Numbered from the stretch's first letter, positions 33,090 through 41,708 are shown. The stretch: DNA of 64,000 nucleotides from Anderseniella sp963698275 (GCA_963698275.1 CAVOQE010000006.1:434001-498000), one strand, 5' to 3'. Numbers and translations: made by a program. Notes: generated by a model from the sequence alone, not told the origin.

Positions 33090-34634
33090 GTGACGACCGT
33101 GCAGGCAGGGGTTTTACGCGATCGCGTCAGCTGGCAAACCTGGGCAGGGTTTTCAGCCATGTGCGTCGGCATGTTCATGGCCATTCTGGACATACAGATT
33201 GTCGCGACCTCCTTGCCCGCAATCCGCGATGCGCTCAACATCTCGCCGGACCGGATGAGCTGGATCCAGACCTCCTACCTGATTGCCGAGGTGATCGCGA
33301 TACCACTGACCGGGCTGTTGTCACGCGCGCTGTCCGGGCGCCGGCTGTTCCTGGGCGCACTTACCCTTTTTACATTGGCTTCCATTGGGTGTGCATTCAG
33401 CCCGGACTTTGCGACGCTGATTTTGTTCCGCATCCTGCAGGGACTGGCCGGCGGGTGCCTGATCCCGCTGGTGTTTTCAGCCGTGTTCCTGATGTTTCCC
33501 GTGCGCCAGCAGGGCATTGCCACAACGATTGCCGGGGTGCTGGCAGTGCTGGCGCCCACGCTGGGTCCAACGGTCGGCGGCTATATCACCCAGACCTACA
33601 GCTGGCCCTGGCTGTTCCTCGTCAACGTGCTGCCCGGCATTGCCTCGGTGGCCATAGCAGCGGTTTTGCTGCCCAGGGCCTCCGGTGATTTGAGGCTGTT
33701 GCGGCGCATGGACTGGCTCGGGCTTGCAGCTCTCGCACTGGGCCTTGCATTCCTGGAAATCTCACTCAAGGAAGCACCGGAGCGGGGCTGGACCTCGATG
33801 CTGATCCTGTGCCTGCTGGCAACTGTTATTGTTTCTCTGGCAGGCTTTGTGGTCAGGTCGCTGCGCCGTGATCTGCCCATTGCAGACCTGGGCCTGTTTC
33901 GCGACAGGAACTTCGCCATTGCCTGCGCGCTCAGTTTCATTTTCGGCATGGGCCTGTTCGGTTCGGTTTACCTGATGCCGGTGTTCCTTGGCCTGGTGCG
34001 CGGGCACGGACCGCTGGACATCGGGCTGGTGATGCTGGTGACCGGTGTGGCCCAGCTGCTCGCTGCCCCTGTGGCGGTACAACTGGAGCAGCGTGTTGAT
34101 GCACGAATTTTGACAGCCGGCGGATTCTTGTGTTTTGCAGCAGGCCTCGGCTGGAGTTTCTTCCAGACGGCGGCGACGGATTTCGACGGCATGTTCTGGC
34201 CGCAGGTGTTGCGTGGATGCGCCATCATGTTCTGCCTGCTGCCACCGACCCGTATTGCACTGGGGCTGCTTGCCGAGAGCAAGGTGCCGGACGGCAGCGC
34301 CCTGTTCAATCTGATGCGCAACCTTGGCGGCGCCATCGGTGTCGCCCTCATCGATACGGTGATCTGGCAACGGGTGGAGATGCATTCGAAAGACATCGGC
34401 ACCAGGCTGGTCGAACTGGACCCGGACGCCGCCGCGTTCGCCGATATGTCGATACATGAAATTCCGTCGATCGCCTTTGTGCCGCCGGAAAGCATCGTGG
34501 AGATGATCCGCCCGCAAGTGGAAAAGGCCGGGCTCACTTTGGCCATCAATGATGCCTGGGCAATGGTGGCCGCCTTTACCGCGATTGGCGTGCTGCTGAT
34601 TCCGTTCGTGCGCCGGACAGACCGGTCATCGTAG
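33090..34634 (+). CDS. MFS multidrug exporter, DHA2 (EmrB/QacA) family
   Basis: 514 residues with about 14 hydrophobic segments. The first helix has MFMAILDIQIVATSLPAIRD (DHA2 motif D1) and the early loop SWIQTSYLIAEVIAIPLTG. Motif A-like SRALSGRRLFL and motif C-like AGVLAVLAPTLGPTVGGYI are present. It should export toxic compounds by proton antiport. The GTG start is followed by a soluble N-terminus. No adjacent membrane-fusion gene of EmrA type was seen, so it may act alone. Confidence 0.85.
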   Translation: MTTVQAGVLRDRVSWQTWAGFSAMCVGMFMAILDIQIVATSLPAIRDALNISPDRMSWIQTSYLIAEVIAIPLTGLLSRALSGRRLFLGALTLFTLASIGCAFSPDFATLILFRILQGLAGGCLIPLVFSAVFLMFPVRQQGIATTIAGVLAVLAPTLGPTVGGYITQTYSWPWLFLVNVLPGIASVAIAAVLLPRASGDLRLLRRMDWLGLAALALGLAFLEISLKEAPERGWTSMLILCLLATVIVSLAGFVVRSLRRDLPIADLGLFRDRNFAIACALSFIFGMGLFGSVYLMPVFLGLVRGHGPLDIGLVMLVTGVAQLLAAPVAVQLEQRVDARILTAGGFLCFAAGLGWSFFQTAATDFDGMFWPQVLRGCAIMFCLLPPTRIALGLLAESKVPDGSALFNLMRNLGGAIGVALIDTVIWQRVEMHSKDIGTRLVELDPDAAAFADMSIHEIPSIAFVPPESIVEMIRPQVEKAGLTLAINDAWAMVAAFTAIGVLLIPFVRRTDRSS

Positions 34635-34644
34635 GGTCAGGTCT

Positions 34645-35142
34645 TCACCTGTAACGCCTGATCGCGGATTCTTCCGCACTAATGCGTATCGTCAGCATCG
34701 CGGCATTGAGCGCGGAGAAAACCGCAGCCACGACAGGTAACCCCAGGATCATCGGCACGGTCAGGATTTCCGCAATCACCACCAGGTAATTGGGATGTTT
34801 GAGCCAGGCAAAAGGCCCCTTTGTGACAAGCGGATCACTGAGAACAATGATCCGTGTAGTCCATCTGCCGCCGAGGCTGGAGATGATCCAGGCACGCAGC
34901 AGCTGCAACACCGCAAACACTGCCAGCCAGCCAATTGATACAGGCTGATCGATACCGTAATACACCAGGGCTGCAAGCCAGGACACGTGCAGGGCAATCA
35001 TCACAGGATAATGCTCGGCACCTACTTCATAGGCCCCTTTTGCCAGCAATCGTCTGGTGTTTCGCCGCGCCAGCACCAATTCGCCCAGCCGCTGGACCAC
35101 AAGAAAGACCAAAAGGCACAAGGCAGGAATGGAGATCGACAT
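34645..35142 (-). CDS. ICMT-like integral membrane methyltransferase
   Basis: 165 residues with about four or five membrane helices. The C-terminal motif GPFAWLKHPNYLVVIAEI (His-Pro-Asn-Tyr) and the late EESAIRRYR match isoprenylcysteine-carboxylmethyltransferase-type enzymes. It directly follows the type III polyketide synthase gene (one base apart). In Streptomyces the same pair (SrsA and SrsB) makes methylated alkylresorcinols, so O-methylation of a phenolic lipid is a good guess. Confidence 0.8.
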   Translation of the reverse strand: MSISIPALCLLVFLVVQRLGELVLARRNTRRLLAKGAYEVGAEHYPVMIALHVSWLAALVYYGIDQPVSIGWLAVFAVLQLLRAWIISSLGGRWTTRIIVLSDPLVTKGPFAWLKHPNYLVVIAEILTVPMILGLPVVAAVFSALNAAMLTIRISAEESAIRRYR

Positions 35143-35143
35143 T

Positions 35144-36289
35144 CTAAGCCCTTGAGATCGGCAGAAACGACGCGGTAAACCCGGGACCCAGCGCGCACAT
35201 CAGCATGTCGCCGGTCTGGTCCTTCTCCAGTACCTGTTGCAGGACAAAAAGAACCGTGGGGGCTGACATGTTGCCGAAATTGCGCAACACCTCGCGTTCC
35301 TCGTCAAGGCTGTCAGGCTGCAGTTGCAGGCATTTTTCAATCGCCTGTATAACCTTGGTGCCGCCGGGATGGCAGACAAAGCGGTCGATCTGGCTGATAT
35401 CCTTGCCGAGTTTTGCCAGTGCACCATTGACTGCGGAGGGAAAATTTTCTTCGGTGAAGGTGGGAATTGACTTGTCAAACACAACTCCAAGGCTGTCTTC
35501 GTCGACTTCCCAGCCCATGATCGACAGTGTGTCTGGCCACATTTTCTGCGAGCCTCTGCCGATGTAGATCTTGTTGCCGTTGTGGAGGTTGTGGCCCTTT
35601 TGACCATTGGCACCATTGTGGCCGTTGGCTGCGTTGCGGCCATTGCTTCCATTGTGGCCATTGTGCCCATTCAGGCTGCTGTTTTCGCTGGTGACGCACA
35701 CCGCCGCTGCGCCATCGCCGAATATGGCCGATCCAATAATGTCCGCCTTGCGCGGCGTGCCTGCGCAGAACGACACCGTGCAGGCTTCAACCGCAACCAT
35801 AAGCACCTTTGTGCCTTCATGGGCGGCAGCAAAATCCCGCGCGATTGCCAGGCCCGAAACACCACCTGCACAGCCCAGCCCGAAGACCGGTATGCGTATT
35901 ACATCCTCGCGAAACCCCATTTCAAGGTGGGCGCGTGCCTCGAGCGTCGGCGTGGCAATGCCGGTGGAAGACACAGTGACGATCGCGTCAACTTCGTCTG
36001 CGTCCCAACCGGCATCGTCCAGGGCACCAGCCGCCGCTTTGATAAACAGCTGCGTTGCGCCTTCGAGATACACCGAATTGCGTTCCGGCCAGGATTTGGG
36101 GGTTTCAAACCAGGACACATCTGCCACGGCATAGCGAGACTCAATACCTGCATTGTCGAATGCTTTCGACATCCGCTCAAACTGGGCAAACCTGCTGCCC
36201 AGGGTCCGGCGAGCCCAATCCAAAACCAGATCTTGTGGCAATTTGGCATCCGGAACAACCGTGGACATACCTGCTAAAACGACGTCCAA
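35144..36289 (-). CDS. Type III polyketide synthase (alkylresorcinol/alkylpyrone type)
   Basis: 381 residues from TTG 36289, chosen because AGCGGAG lies eight bases upstream and the family's first strand (DVVLAGMSTVVPDAKLP) starts there. The catalytic Cys is in VFGLGCAGGVSGLA (about residue 140), the His in FVCHPGGTK and the Asn in FGNMSAPTVLFVL. The family condenses acyl-CoA starters with malonyl-CoA. Odd feature: residues about 207-240 (35570-35671) are an Asn-Gly-His-rich low-complexity run inserted after FGDGAAAVCVTSEN, absent from ordinary family members as far as I know. Confidence 0.87.
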   Translation of the reverse strand: MDVVLAGMSTVVPDAKLPQDLVLDWARRTLGSRFAQFERMSKAFDNAGIESRYAVADVSWFETPKSWPERNSVYLEGATQLFIKAAAGALDDAGWDADEVDAIVTVSSTGIATPTLEARAHLEMGFREDVIRIPVFGLGCAGGVSGLAIARDFAAAHEGTKVLMVAVEACTVSFCAGTPRKADIIGSAIFGDGAAAVCVTSENSSLNGHNGHNGSNGRNAANGHNGANGQKGHNLHNGNKIYIGRGSQKMWPDTLSIMGWEVDEDSLGVVFDKSIPTFTEENFPSAVNGALAKLGKDISQIDRFVCHPGGTKVIQAIEKCLQLQPDSLDEEREVLRNFGNMSAPTVLFVLQQVLEKDQTGDMLMCALGPGFTASFLPISRA

Positions 36290-36638
36290 GCGATTTCTCC
36301 GCTGTAGGAAGGATAAAGACCATCTTCTATAGGCAAACAATACGCTGAAAATGTGCTGGCATTGGGAACCAGGATCAAGCGGAGATAAACATCATTGTGA
36401 TGATAACTCATGCCCTAACGGAAACCACACACCGCGTCGTAACATGTTGCCCGAATTCGGCGAAACATGCTTCTGATCAAGATCAGCTTCCGAGCGAACA
36501 ATACTGATTGCGATGTTTTCCGGCAGGTCGCGACCAGCAAATATTGATGGCGACAACAGCATTGACCGGCAGACCCTGCATGATCATCATCGTGCTACCC
36601 TGCCTGCATCCCACTACCAACAGGACTCCCCACTCGTC
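36290..36638. other. Divergent promoter region between PKS and BKACE genes
   Basis: About 350 bases with no gene. At 36473-36486 lies the perfect palindrome ctgatcaagatcag, which keeps the TGAT-N4-ATCA core of FNR-type sites but has C and G at the outer positions. It is about 185 bases from the PKS start and 150 from the BKACE start, too far for simple activation of either, so its role is open. Confidence 0.4.
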
Positions 36639-37574
36639 ATGGCAAAACCAAAACGCAAAGTCATCATTACCTGTGCTGTCACAGGCGCCATTCATACGCC
36701 TTCCATGTCGCCGCACCTGCCGGTCACGCCTGACGAGATAGCCGAGGCGGCCATTGCAGCGGCTGAAGCAGGTGCTGCCATTATCCACCTGCATGCCCGT
36801 GATGCCGAAACCGGGCGCCCTACCCAGGACCCGGCGGTCTTCGAGAAATTCCTGCCGCGCATCAAACAGTCCAGCAAGGCCGTGATCAACATCACCACCG
36901 GCGGCAGCCCGCACATGACCGTGGAAGAGCGCATGCGCCCTGCCGCGGTGTTCAAGCCGGAAGTCGCCTCCATGAACATGGGATCCATGAACTTCGGGCT
37001 GTACCCCATGCTCGACCGGTTTTCGGATTTCACCCATGACTGGGAAAGAACGCACCTGGAAAACTCGCGAGACCTGGTGTTCAAGAACACCTTCAATGAC
37101 ATCGAGACGATCCTGCGGGTCGGCAACGACAACGGCACACGGTTCGAGTTCGAATGCTACGATATTTCCCATCTCTATAACCTGGCCCATTTTGTCGACC
37201 GGGGGTTGGCGCGCGCGCCTTTGTTCATCCAGTCGGTCTTCGGCCTGCTCGGCGGCATCGGCGCACACCCGGAAGACCTGATGCACATGAAACGCACCGC
37301 TGACAGATTGTTCGGCGACAGCTATCGCTGGTCGATCCTGGGTGCCGGGCGCAACCAGATTCCGCTGGCTGCCATGGGCGCAGCGCAAGGTGCCAATGTG
37401 CGCGTCGGACTGGAGGACTCCTTGTGGATCGCGCCGGGCGAACTGGCAAAATCCAATGCCGACCAGGTCTCCAAGATGCGCCAGGTCCTGGAAGGCCTGT
37501 CGCTCGATGTCGCGACGCCTGACGAGGCCCGCGCAATGCTCGACCTGAAGGGCGGCGACCAGGTTGGTTTTTGA
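36639..37574 (+). CDS. BKACE (beta-keto acid cleavage) enzyme, DUF849 family
   Basis: 311 residues. TIM-barrel enzyme that splits a beta-keto acid with acetyl-CoA to give acetoacetate and a CoA ester. Signatures are ITCAVTGAIHTPSMSPHLPV (N-terminal strand), AAIIHLHARD (Zn ligands His-x-His), INITTGGS, MNMGSMNFG, FECYDISHL and LEDSLWIAPGELAKSN. The ATG at 36639 begins MAKPKRKV. It is followed 26 bases later by an SDR dehydrogenase, so the pair could oxidise a beta-hydroxy acid and cleave the product, as in carnitine-type degradation. The substrate is not determined. Confidence 0.88.
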   Translation: MAKPKRKVIITCAVTGAIHTPSMSPHLPVTPDEIAEAAIAAAEAGAAIIHLHARDAETGRPTQDPAVFEKFLPRIKQSSKAVINITTGGSPHMTVEERMRPAAVFKPEVASMNMGSMNFGLYPMLDRFSDFTHDWERTHLENSRDLVFKNTFNDIETILRVGNDNGTRFEFECYDISHLYNLAHFVDRGLARAPLFIQSVFGLLGGIGAHPEDLMHMKRTADRLFGDSYRWSILGAGRNQIPLAAMGAAQGANVRVGLEDSLWIAPGELAKSNADQVSKMRQVLEGLSLDVATPDEARAMLDLKGGDQVGF

Positions 37575-37600
37575 CAGCTTCAATGGTGCGGGATGAAACA

Positions 37601-38383
37601 ATGACTGAGACAATGGGATTGAAACCGGGCCTGCGCGTTCTGGTAACGGCGGGCGGCGGCGGTATCGGCCGGGTTATCGCAGAGACCTTTGCTTCTGCCG
37701 GTGCGCGGCTGCATGTGTGTGATGTTTCAGATGCGGCACTGGCCGACTGCAACAACAATTTCCCCGACTGGGGCATCACCCATTGCGACGTGTCCGATGA
37801 GCAGCAGGTTGCGACACTGTTTGAAGACGTGAAAGCCCACCTTGGTGGCCTGGATGTGCTGATCAACAATGCCGGCATTGCAGGCCCCACTGGCGGCATC
37901 GACGAACTGGATCCACAGGATTGGCGCACCACTGTCGATGTCAACCTGAACGGCCAGTTCTATTGTGCCCGGCTTGCCGTGCCCCTGCTCAAACAGTCCG
38001 CCGATGCATCGATCATCGGCATCTCGTCGGTGGCAGGCCGGCTTGGCTATGCCTGGCGCACGCCCTATGCCGCAACCAAATGGGCAATCATCGGCCTGAC
38101 CAAGAGCCTGGCCATCGAGCTTGGCCCCGACGGCATCCGGGTAAACGCCCTGCTGCCCGGCATCGTTGAAGGCCCGCGCATCGAAAAGGTGATTGCCGCG
38201 CGCGCGGACGCCACCGGCGTGTCCTATGAAGACATGGAGCGCGAGTACATCAACAAGGTATCCCTGCGCCGCATGGTTACCGCCCAGGACATCGCAAATC
38301 AGGCGATGTACCTGTGCTCGCCTCTGGGCGCCAACATTTCAGGCCAGGCCATCAGTATCTGCGGCAATGTTGAAGTCCTTTGA
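37601..38383 (+). CDS. SDR-family NAD(P)-dependent oxidoreductase
   Basis: 260 residues. Cofactor loop VTAGGGGIGRVIAETF (Gly-rich, T-A-G-x-x-x-G-x-G), NNAGIAG near residue 90, catalytic Ser in SSVAGRLGYA, and YAATK (Tyr-xxx-Lys) near 157, all intact. The start at 37601 has a gggat site and reads MTETMGLKPGLRVLV. The substrate is probably the hydroxy precursor of the acid cleaved by the adjacent BKACE enzyme. This is inference from context. Confidence 0.86.
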   Translation: MTETMGLKPGLRVLVTAGGGGIGRVIAETFASAGARLHVCDVSDAALADCNNNFPDWGITHCDVSDEQQVATLFEDVKAHLGGLDVLINNAGIAGPTGGIDELDPQDWRTTVDVNLNGQFYCARLAVPLLKQSADASIIGISSVAGRLGYAWRTPYAATKWAIIGLTKSLAIELGPDGIRVNALLPGIVEGPRIEKVIAARADATGVSYEDMEREYINKVSLRRMVTAQDIANQAMYLCSPLGANISGQAISICGNVEVL

Positions 38384-38497
38384 CGGACAGTGCCCACTCC
38401 GCCTGCTGCATCATCGACTTGGTTTAGATCTCCACTTCATGCCGCATGCAAACGCCACAGCCGGGACGTGGTAGCCAGAGAAACATTCAGGTACTGT

Positions 38498-38511
38498 TTG
38501 ACACGGATCAA
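38498..38511 (+). promoter_or_regulatory. FNR-like box upstream of cytochrome c gene
   Basis: ttgacacggatcaa matches the FNR/Anr consensus TTGAT-N4-ATCAA with one mismatch. Its centre is about 41 bases before an extended -10 like sequence (tgttatcg, 38531-38538) would place transcription start, and that start falls almost on the ATG at 38547. No Shine-Dalgarno is visible, so the transcript may be leaderless. Confidence 0.5.
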
Positions 38512-38546
38512 AGAAGCCAGATCGATTGCCTGTTATCGTTTCAGAC

Positions 38547-38903
38547 ATGCAGATAAAAACCAGTTTTTGTATCCCGACCGTATTGGCAGCAAGTGTTCTT
38601 GTGCTGACACTGTCCGGCTCGCCCGCCCATAGCCAATCCTACGGGGATGCCATGAAGGGCAAAGCGTTTGTGGAAAGCAATTGCGCCCGCTGCCACGCGG
38701 TTGGCATGGATGACGACAGTCACATGCCTGAAGCGCCCGCCTTTCGCACGCTGCACAATCGCTATCCCATCGACAGCCTCGCCGAGGCCTTTGCCGAGGG
38801 AATTGTTACGGGCCATCCGGCAATGCCGGAGTTCGAGCTCAGCATCGACACCATCAGTGACATGCTTGCCTACATGAAAAGCCTGTCCGGGCCGGGAGAT
38901 TGA
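38547..38903 (+). CDS. Periplasmic c-type cytochrome (class I, monohaem)
   Basis: 118 residues. Signal peptide about residues 1-29 (hydrophobic core VLAASVLVLTL, cleavage after SPAHS). Haem motif CARCHAVG near residue 47. The likely distal Met is in GHPAMPEFEL, followed by a C-terminal helix (TISDMLAYMKSL). It should carry electrons in the periplasm. The FNR-like box suggests induction at low oxygen. Confidence 0.85.
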   Translation: MQIKTSFCIPTVLAASVLVLTLSGSPAHSQSYGDAMKGKAFVESNCARCHAVGMDDDSHMPEAPAFRTLHNRYPIDSLAEAFAEGIVTGHPAMPEFELSIDTISDMLAYMKSLSGPGD

Positions 38904-38998
38904 CCTGCACACATCTGCCCGCGGCCGATTCATGCCGCCAACAGATTCCGCTCGCATCTCAGTCTGGCAAGCGCATCTCATCGTAAGGACGTTAATAC

Positions 38999-39340
38999 AT
39001 GTATCCAGAAAGGCGTTTGTCGAAAACAACCGCACGCCTCGCGGCTTCAATCATTTGCTTCTCACTCTTTGCCGGTGCCGGGGCGGCGGCGCAAGACAAA
39101 CCCCAGACAATTGACTGTCTTGATCCGTCACAAGTTGCTGCTGTCAATCAGGCGTACGAAGCCTATTGCATCCGTTGCCACCAGCCGGAACAACTCGCGC
39201 GCAAGTGGTTTTCCGTTCGGGGCGCCGCTGACGAGGCTGTAAACGCTCTGACAGTGTTTCTGGACAATCATGGCAGTTGTCCGCACAACCATCATGAATT
39301 GCTGGCCAGATGGTTGGCTGAACTAGCCGACAGCAACTGA
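38999..39340 (+). CDS. Small secreted haem c-type protein
   Basis: 113 residues. Signal peptide about residues 1-31 (ASIICFSLFAGAGAAAQ). Single CIRCH haem-attachment motif near residue 57. Two further Cys, one after the signal and one in GSCPHNHHELL, may form a disulfide or ligate metal. Too short for a full class I cytochrome and lacking an obvious Met ligand; the late His cluster could supply the sixth ligand. It lies 95 bases after the first cytochrome gene, same strand. Confidence 0.7.
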   Translation: MYPERRLSKTTARLAASIICFSLFAGAGAAAQDKPQTIDCLDPSQVAAVNQAYEAYCIRCHQPEQLARKWFSVRGAADEAVNALTVFLDNHGSCPHNHHELLARWLAELADSN

Positions 39341-39510
39341 AACTGACCGGTCACCGACCCAAAGCATACTCGGTTCAAGTGGTCGGCACCCGTCTCCTGG
39401 TTCGATATTGTTTCATTCAAATGACTGCCGCTTGATATTCGTCAATGCGGGCCTGGGCGAAAAATCGCAACCTGTTTGTGAGGGGCGTCATTATCTCCAC
39501 TGGAGGAAAG

Positions 39511-39894
39511 ATGAAAATATTCAAGTCAATCCTTATGGCCTCAGCAGTCACGTTAGGCCTTTTCGCAGCTGGATCGGTCAGCGCGTCTGCCGGCATCGTC
39601 AGCAGTCCGTCTGCGTCTGTTCTTGCACCACAGACGACAAAAGTCTTCCCGATAGAACAGGTCAGGCACCGGCGTTATAACAGGCGAAGACATGGGCGGC
39701 GCCATCGTCGTCGGCGCGGTATTCATCGCCATTACCATGGCGGTTACTGGTATGCTACCCCATGGTGGACTGTACCACTGTATGCCGCCCCTCGCAGATA
39801 TGGCCGGTGCGAACGCTGGCATCGCCGCTGTCGTGCCAGATGGGGTCGCGGCCGAGATTACCGTGGTTGCATGGTGTATCACGGCTGCCGGTGA
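39511..39894 (+). CDS. Secreted Arg/His/Tyr-rich small protein
   Basis: 127 residues from ATG 39511, with a strong GGAGG ribosome site. Signal peptide about 1-27 (LMASAVTLGLFAAGSVSASA). The mature part has an intensely basic stretch (RRYNRRRHGRRHRRRR), an aromatic-rich core (HYHGGYWYATPWW) and four C-terminal Cys. Such proteins occur widely in Hyphomicrobiales envelopes, and function is unknown. An FNR-like sequence, ttgatattcgtcaa (39432-39445), lies 66 bases upstream of the start. Confidence 0.65.
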   Translation: MKIFKSILMASAVTLGLFAAGSVSASAGIVSSPSASVLAPQTTKVFPIEQVRHRRYNRRRHGRRHRRRRGIHRHYHGGYWYATPWWTVPLYAAPRRYGRCERWHRRCRARWGRGRDYRGCMVYHGCR

Positions 39895-40114
39895 ATTGCC
39901 AATCCATCACAGTATTGAGCCAGGTCACGCGCCGTGACCTGGCGCTTTGGCGTATAGGCGTCCACAATCAGATTAGGGTCGGAAGCAGGCAGCATTGCAG
40001 CAGGCAGGGCGGCTGTTGAATCGCGCCCTGCAACGCAAGATTGTCTTTGTGGCAAGGAATGCCATAATTTGGCAAAGCCGGTGTTTTTCACACTCCCACC
40101 AGAAGGAGCGCGCC

Positions 40115-40888
40115 GTGAAGGACGTTCGCATTGCCTCACCGATGTTTCTGGACCGCCGGTCCGATGCAGTTGCGATAATGAGCCGGCCCGGTGACAAGGT
40201 GATCGCCGCAGGTCCGGGCAGTGGCGACCAGACGGAAAGCCTCGCACCCATTCACCGGGAACTGGCAGAGACTGTCTCCGGCGTCATCGCCGGAGGTGAC
40301 AGGCCGTTCGCAATTCTCGGTGACTGCTGCCAGGCGATTCCGGTGATGGCCGGGCTTGAGCGCAATGGCCTGCAGCCAACCCTGGTCTGGTTCGACTCCC
40401 ATGGCGACTTCAATACCTGGCAAACATCACCGTCCGGTTTTCTCGGCGGCATGCCGCTCGCCATGCTCACCGGACGCGGCGACCAGCGCATGATGCAGGC
40501 CGTGGAACTTGCCCCGATTGAAGATGGACGCGTGCTGTTGTGTGACGGGCGTGACCTCGATCCCGGCGAGCGCATGCTGGTGGAGAGTTCGGGAATTCAG
40601 TTCATTGAACGCCTGAATGAGCTTGACACAACCACCCTGCCGCCAGGTCCGCTCTATGTGCATTTCGACAGCGACATCATTGACGCTGACGAGGCTCCGG
40701 CATTCCTTTATCCGGCTCGAGGCGGACCATCTGCAGAAGAGATGCGCCACGCGCTGGAACAGTTGATGGCGACGGGCCGCCTGGTGGCGATCTCAACCAC
40801 CGTGGGGTGGGATGTCGCCAGGGACGGCGATGGGTTGACGCGACAGGCGGTGACCCATGCCCTTGAGGGCCTGCAGGCCGGCGACTGA
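40115..40888 (+). CDS. Arginase/ureohydrolase-family protein
   Basis: 257 residues from GTG 40115, with an AGAAGGAG site. Manganese motifs: WFDSHGDFNT (Asp-x-His-x-Asp) and HFDSDIIDADEAPA (Asp-x-Asp) are present. In the first motif the usual Gly-Gly-Asp-His is replaced by ILGDCCQA, so one metal-binding His is Cys. Length is a little below the ~300 usual. It could hydrolyse a guanidino or formimino compound, or be a non-classical member. Confidence 0.75.
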   Translation: MKDVRIASPMFLDRRSDAVAIMSRPGDKVIAAGPGSGDQTESLAPIHRELAETVSGVIAGGDRPFAILGDCCQAIPVMAGLERNGLQPTLVWFDSHGDFNTWQTSPSGFLGGMPLAMLTGRGDQRMMQAVELAPIEDGRVLLCDGRDLDPGERMLVESSGIQFIERLNELDTTTLPPGPLYVHFDSDIIDADEAPAFLYPARGGPSAEEMRHALEQLMATGRLVAISTTVGWDVARDGDGLTRQAVTHALEGLQAGD

Positions 40889-41032
40889 CAACACTTATTT
40901 ACTGAAAACCAGAAGGAACCCGGCTACATATGATTGCAAAAGTGTGCAGGTTTTCAGGCAGGCAGGCCCCCGACCGCGACCCGGTCGAGGGCACCAGATT
41001 GTTGTTTTACCGGGAACGAACCGGTGGGCCGG

Positions 41033-41470
41033 TTACAGCCGGCGACGGCCGACGATGATGCCGTCAAGCGAGTCCACGCTCAGGCGGTAGACCCTTGATC
41101 CGCGTTTGCCCCTGTAGGTGTAGGTATTGCCTCTGCACTCGATGACGCGAACCCTGCGGTAGCCTGATTGGCGCACAATGCGTTTGCCGGTCCGGCAGGA
41201 AATGCGATCGTCATCATAGTAGCGCTGCGAACCCGGATTGATGACAATGCCGAAGCCGCCGCCGCCCCAGCCACCCCAACCACCGCCATTGCCGCCGCCT
41301 CCACCGCCGCCTCCGCCGGGTGCGAAACCGCCAGGACCGGGTGGAATGCCACCACCACCGCCGCCACCGCCTTGTTTGAAGCCTGGCCCAGCAAGAGCCG
41401 AAGGAGTTGCGGGAGCAAAAGCTGCGAGAACCGCCAGGGACAACGCAATCGTCATGAGTTTCTTGGTCAT
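41033..41470 (-). CDS. Glycine-rich secreted protein
   Basis: 145 residues from ATG 41470, with an AGGAG site. Signal peptide about 1-27 (MTIALSLAVLAAFAPATPSA). Residues about 30-75 are almost only Gly, Pro, Phe and Trp (poly-Gly runs, GGWGGWGGGG). The C-terminal part is basic and beta-like (CRTGKRIVRQSGYRRVRVIE) with two Cys. It resembles small outer-surface or periplasmic proteins of the order. No biochemical role known. Confidence 0.65.
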   Translation of the reverse strand: MTKKLMTIALSLAVLAAFAPATPSALAGPGFKQGGGGGGGGIPPGPGGFAPGGGGGGGGGNGGGWGGWGGGGFGIVINPGSQRYYDDDRISCRTGKRIVRQSGYRRVRVIECRGNTYTYRGKRGSRVYRLSVDSLDGIIVGRRRL

Positions 41471-41624
41471 TTTCGAGTCTCCTCTAGTGGCAGGACCGCC
41501 CGTATACCTGCCGGTGTTGTGCGATATGGCCGCCAACCCAGGCGGCGAAAGAACCCGGTTTTGACGCGCGCGATATATCGCGGTTGTTGAGGATGACGTT
41601 ACGCAAGACAGCACAAGGACGATG

Positions 41625-41638
41625 TGTGATTTATCACA
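41625..41638. promoter_or_regulatory. CRP/FNR-family-like palindrome
   Basis: tgtgatttatcaca is a perfect inverted repeat with the 5-4-5 spacing of FNR-type sites and CRP-like TGTGA half-sites. It lies about 155 bases upstream of the glycine-rich protein gene and downstream of the cytochrome P460 gene. Regulation is a guess. Confidence 0.35.
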
Positions 41639-41708
41639 ATCCGGTGACCGGCTCGTGAGAAGCCGTGTCCATAGCAGCGGCACAGAGCGAAACAACCGGG
41701 TCTTGCCG

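Noticed and set aside
36483..37613. 376-residue minus-strand open frame over the BKACE gene
   Set aside because: Shadow frame with no protein-like composition; the plus-strand BKACE protein has full family motifs.
40930..41058. Short rightward ORF (about 42 codons) after the arginase-family gene
   Set aside because: It overlaps the convergent glycine-rich protein gene and has no protein-like features beyond an open frame.
41238..41564. Proline-rich plus-strand open frame over the glycine-rich gene
   Set aside because: It is the complement of poly-Gly codons; the minus-strand frame has a signal peptide and ribosome site.
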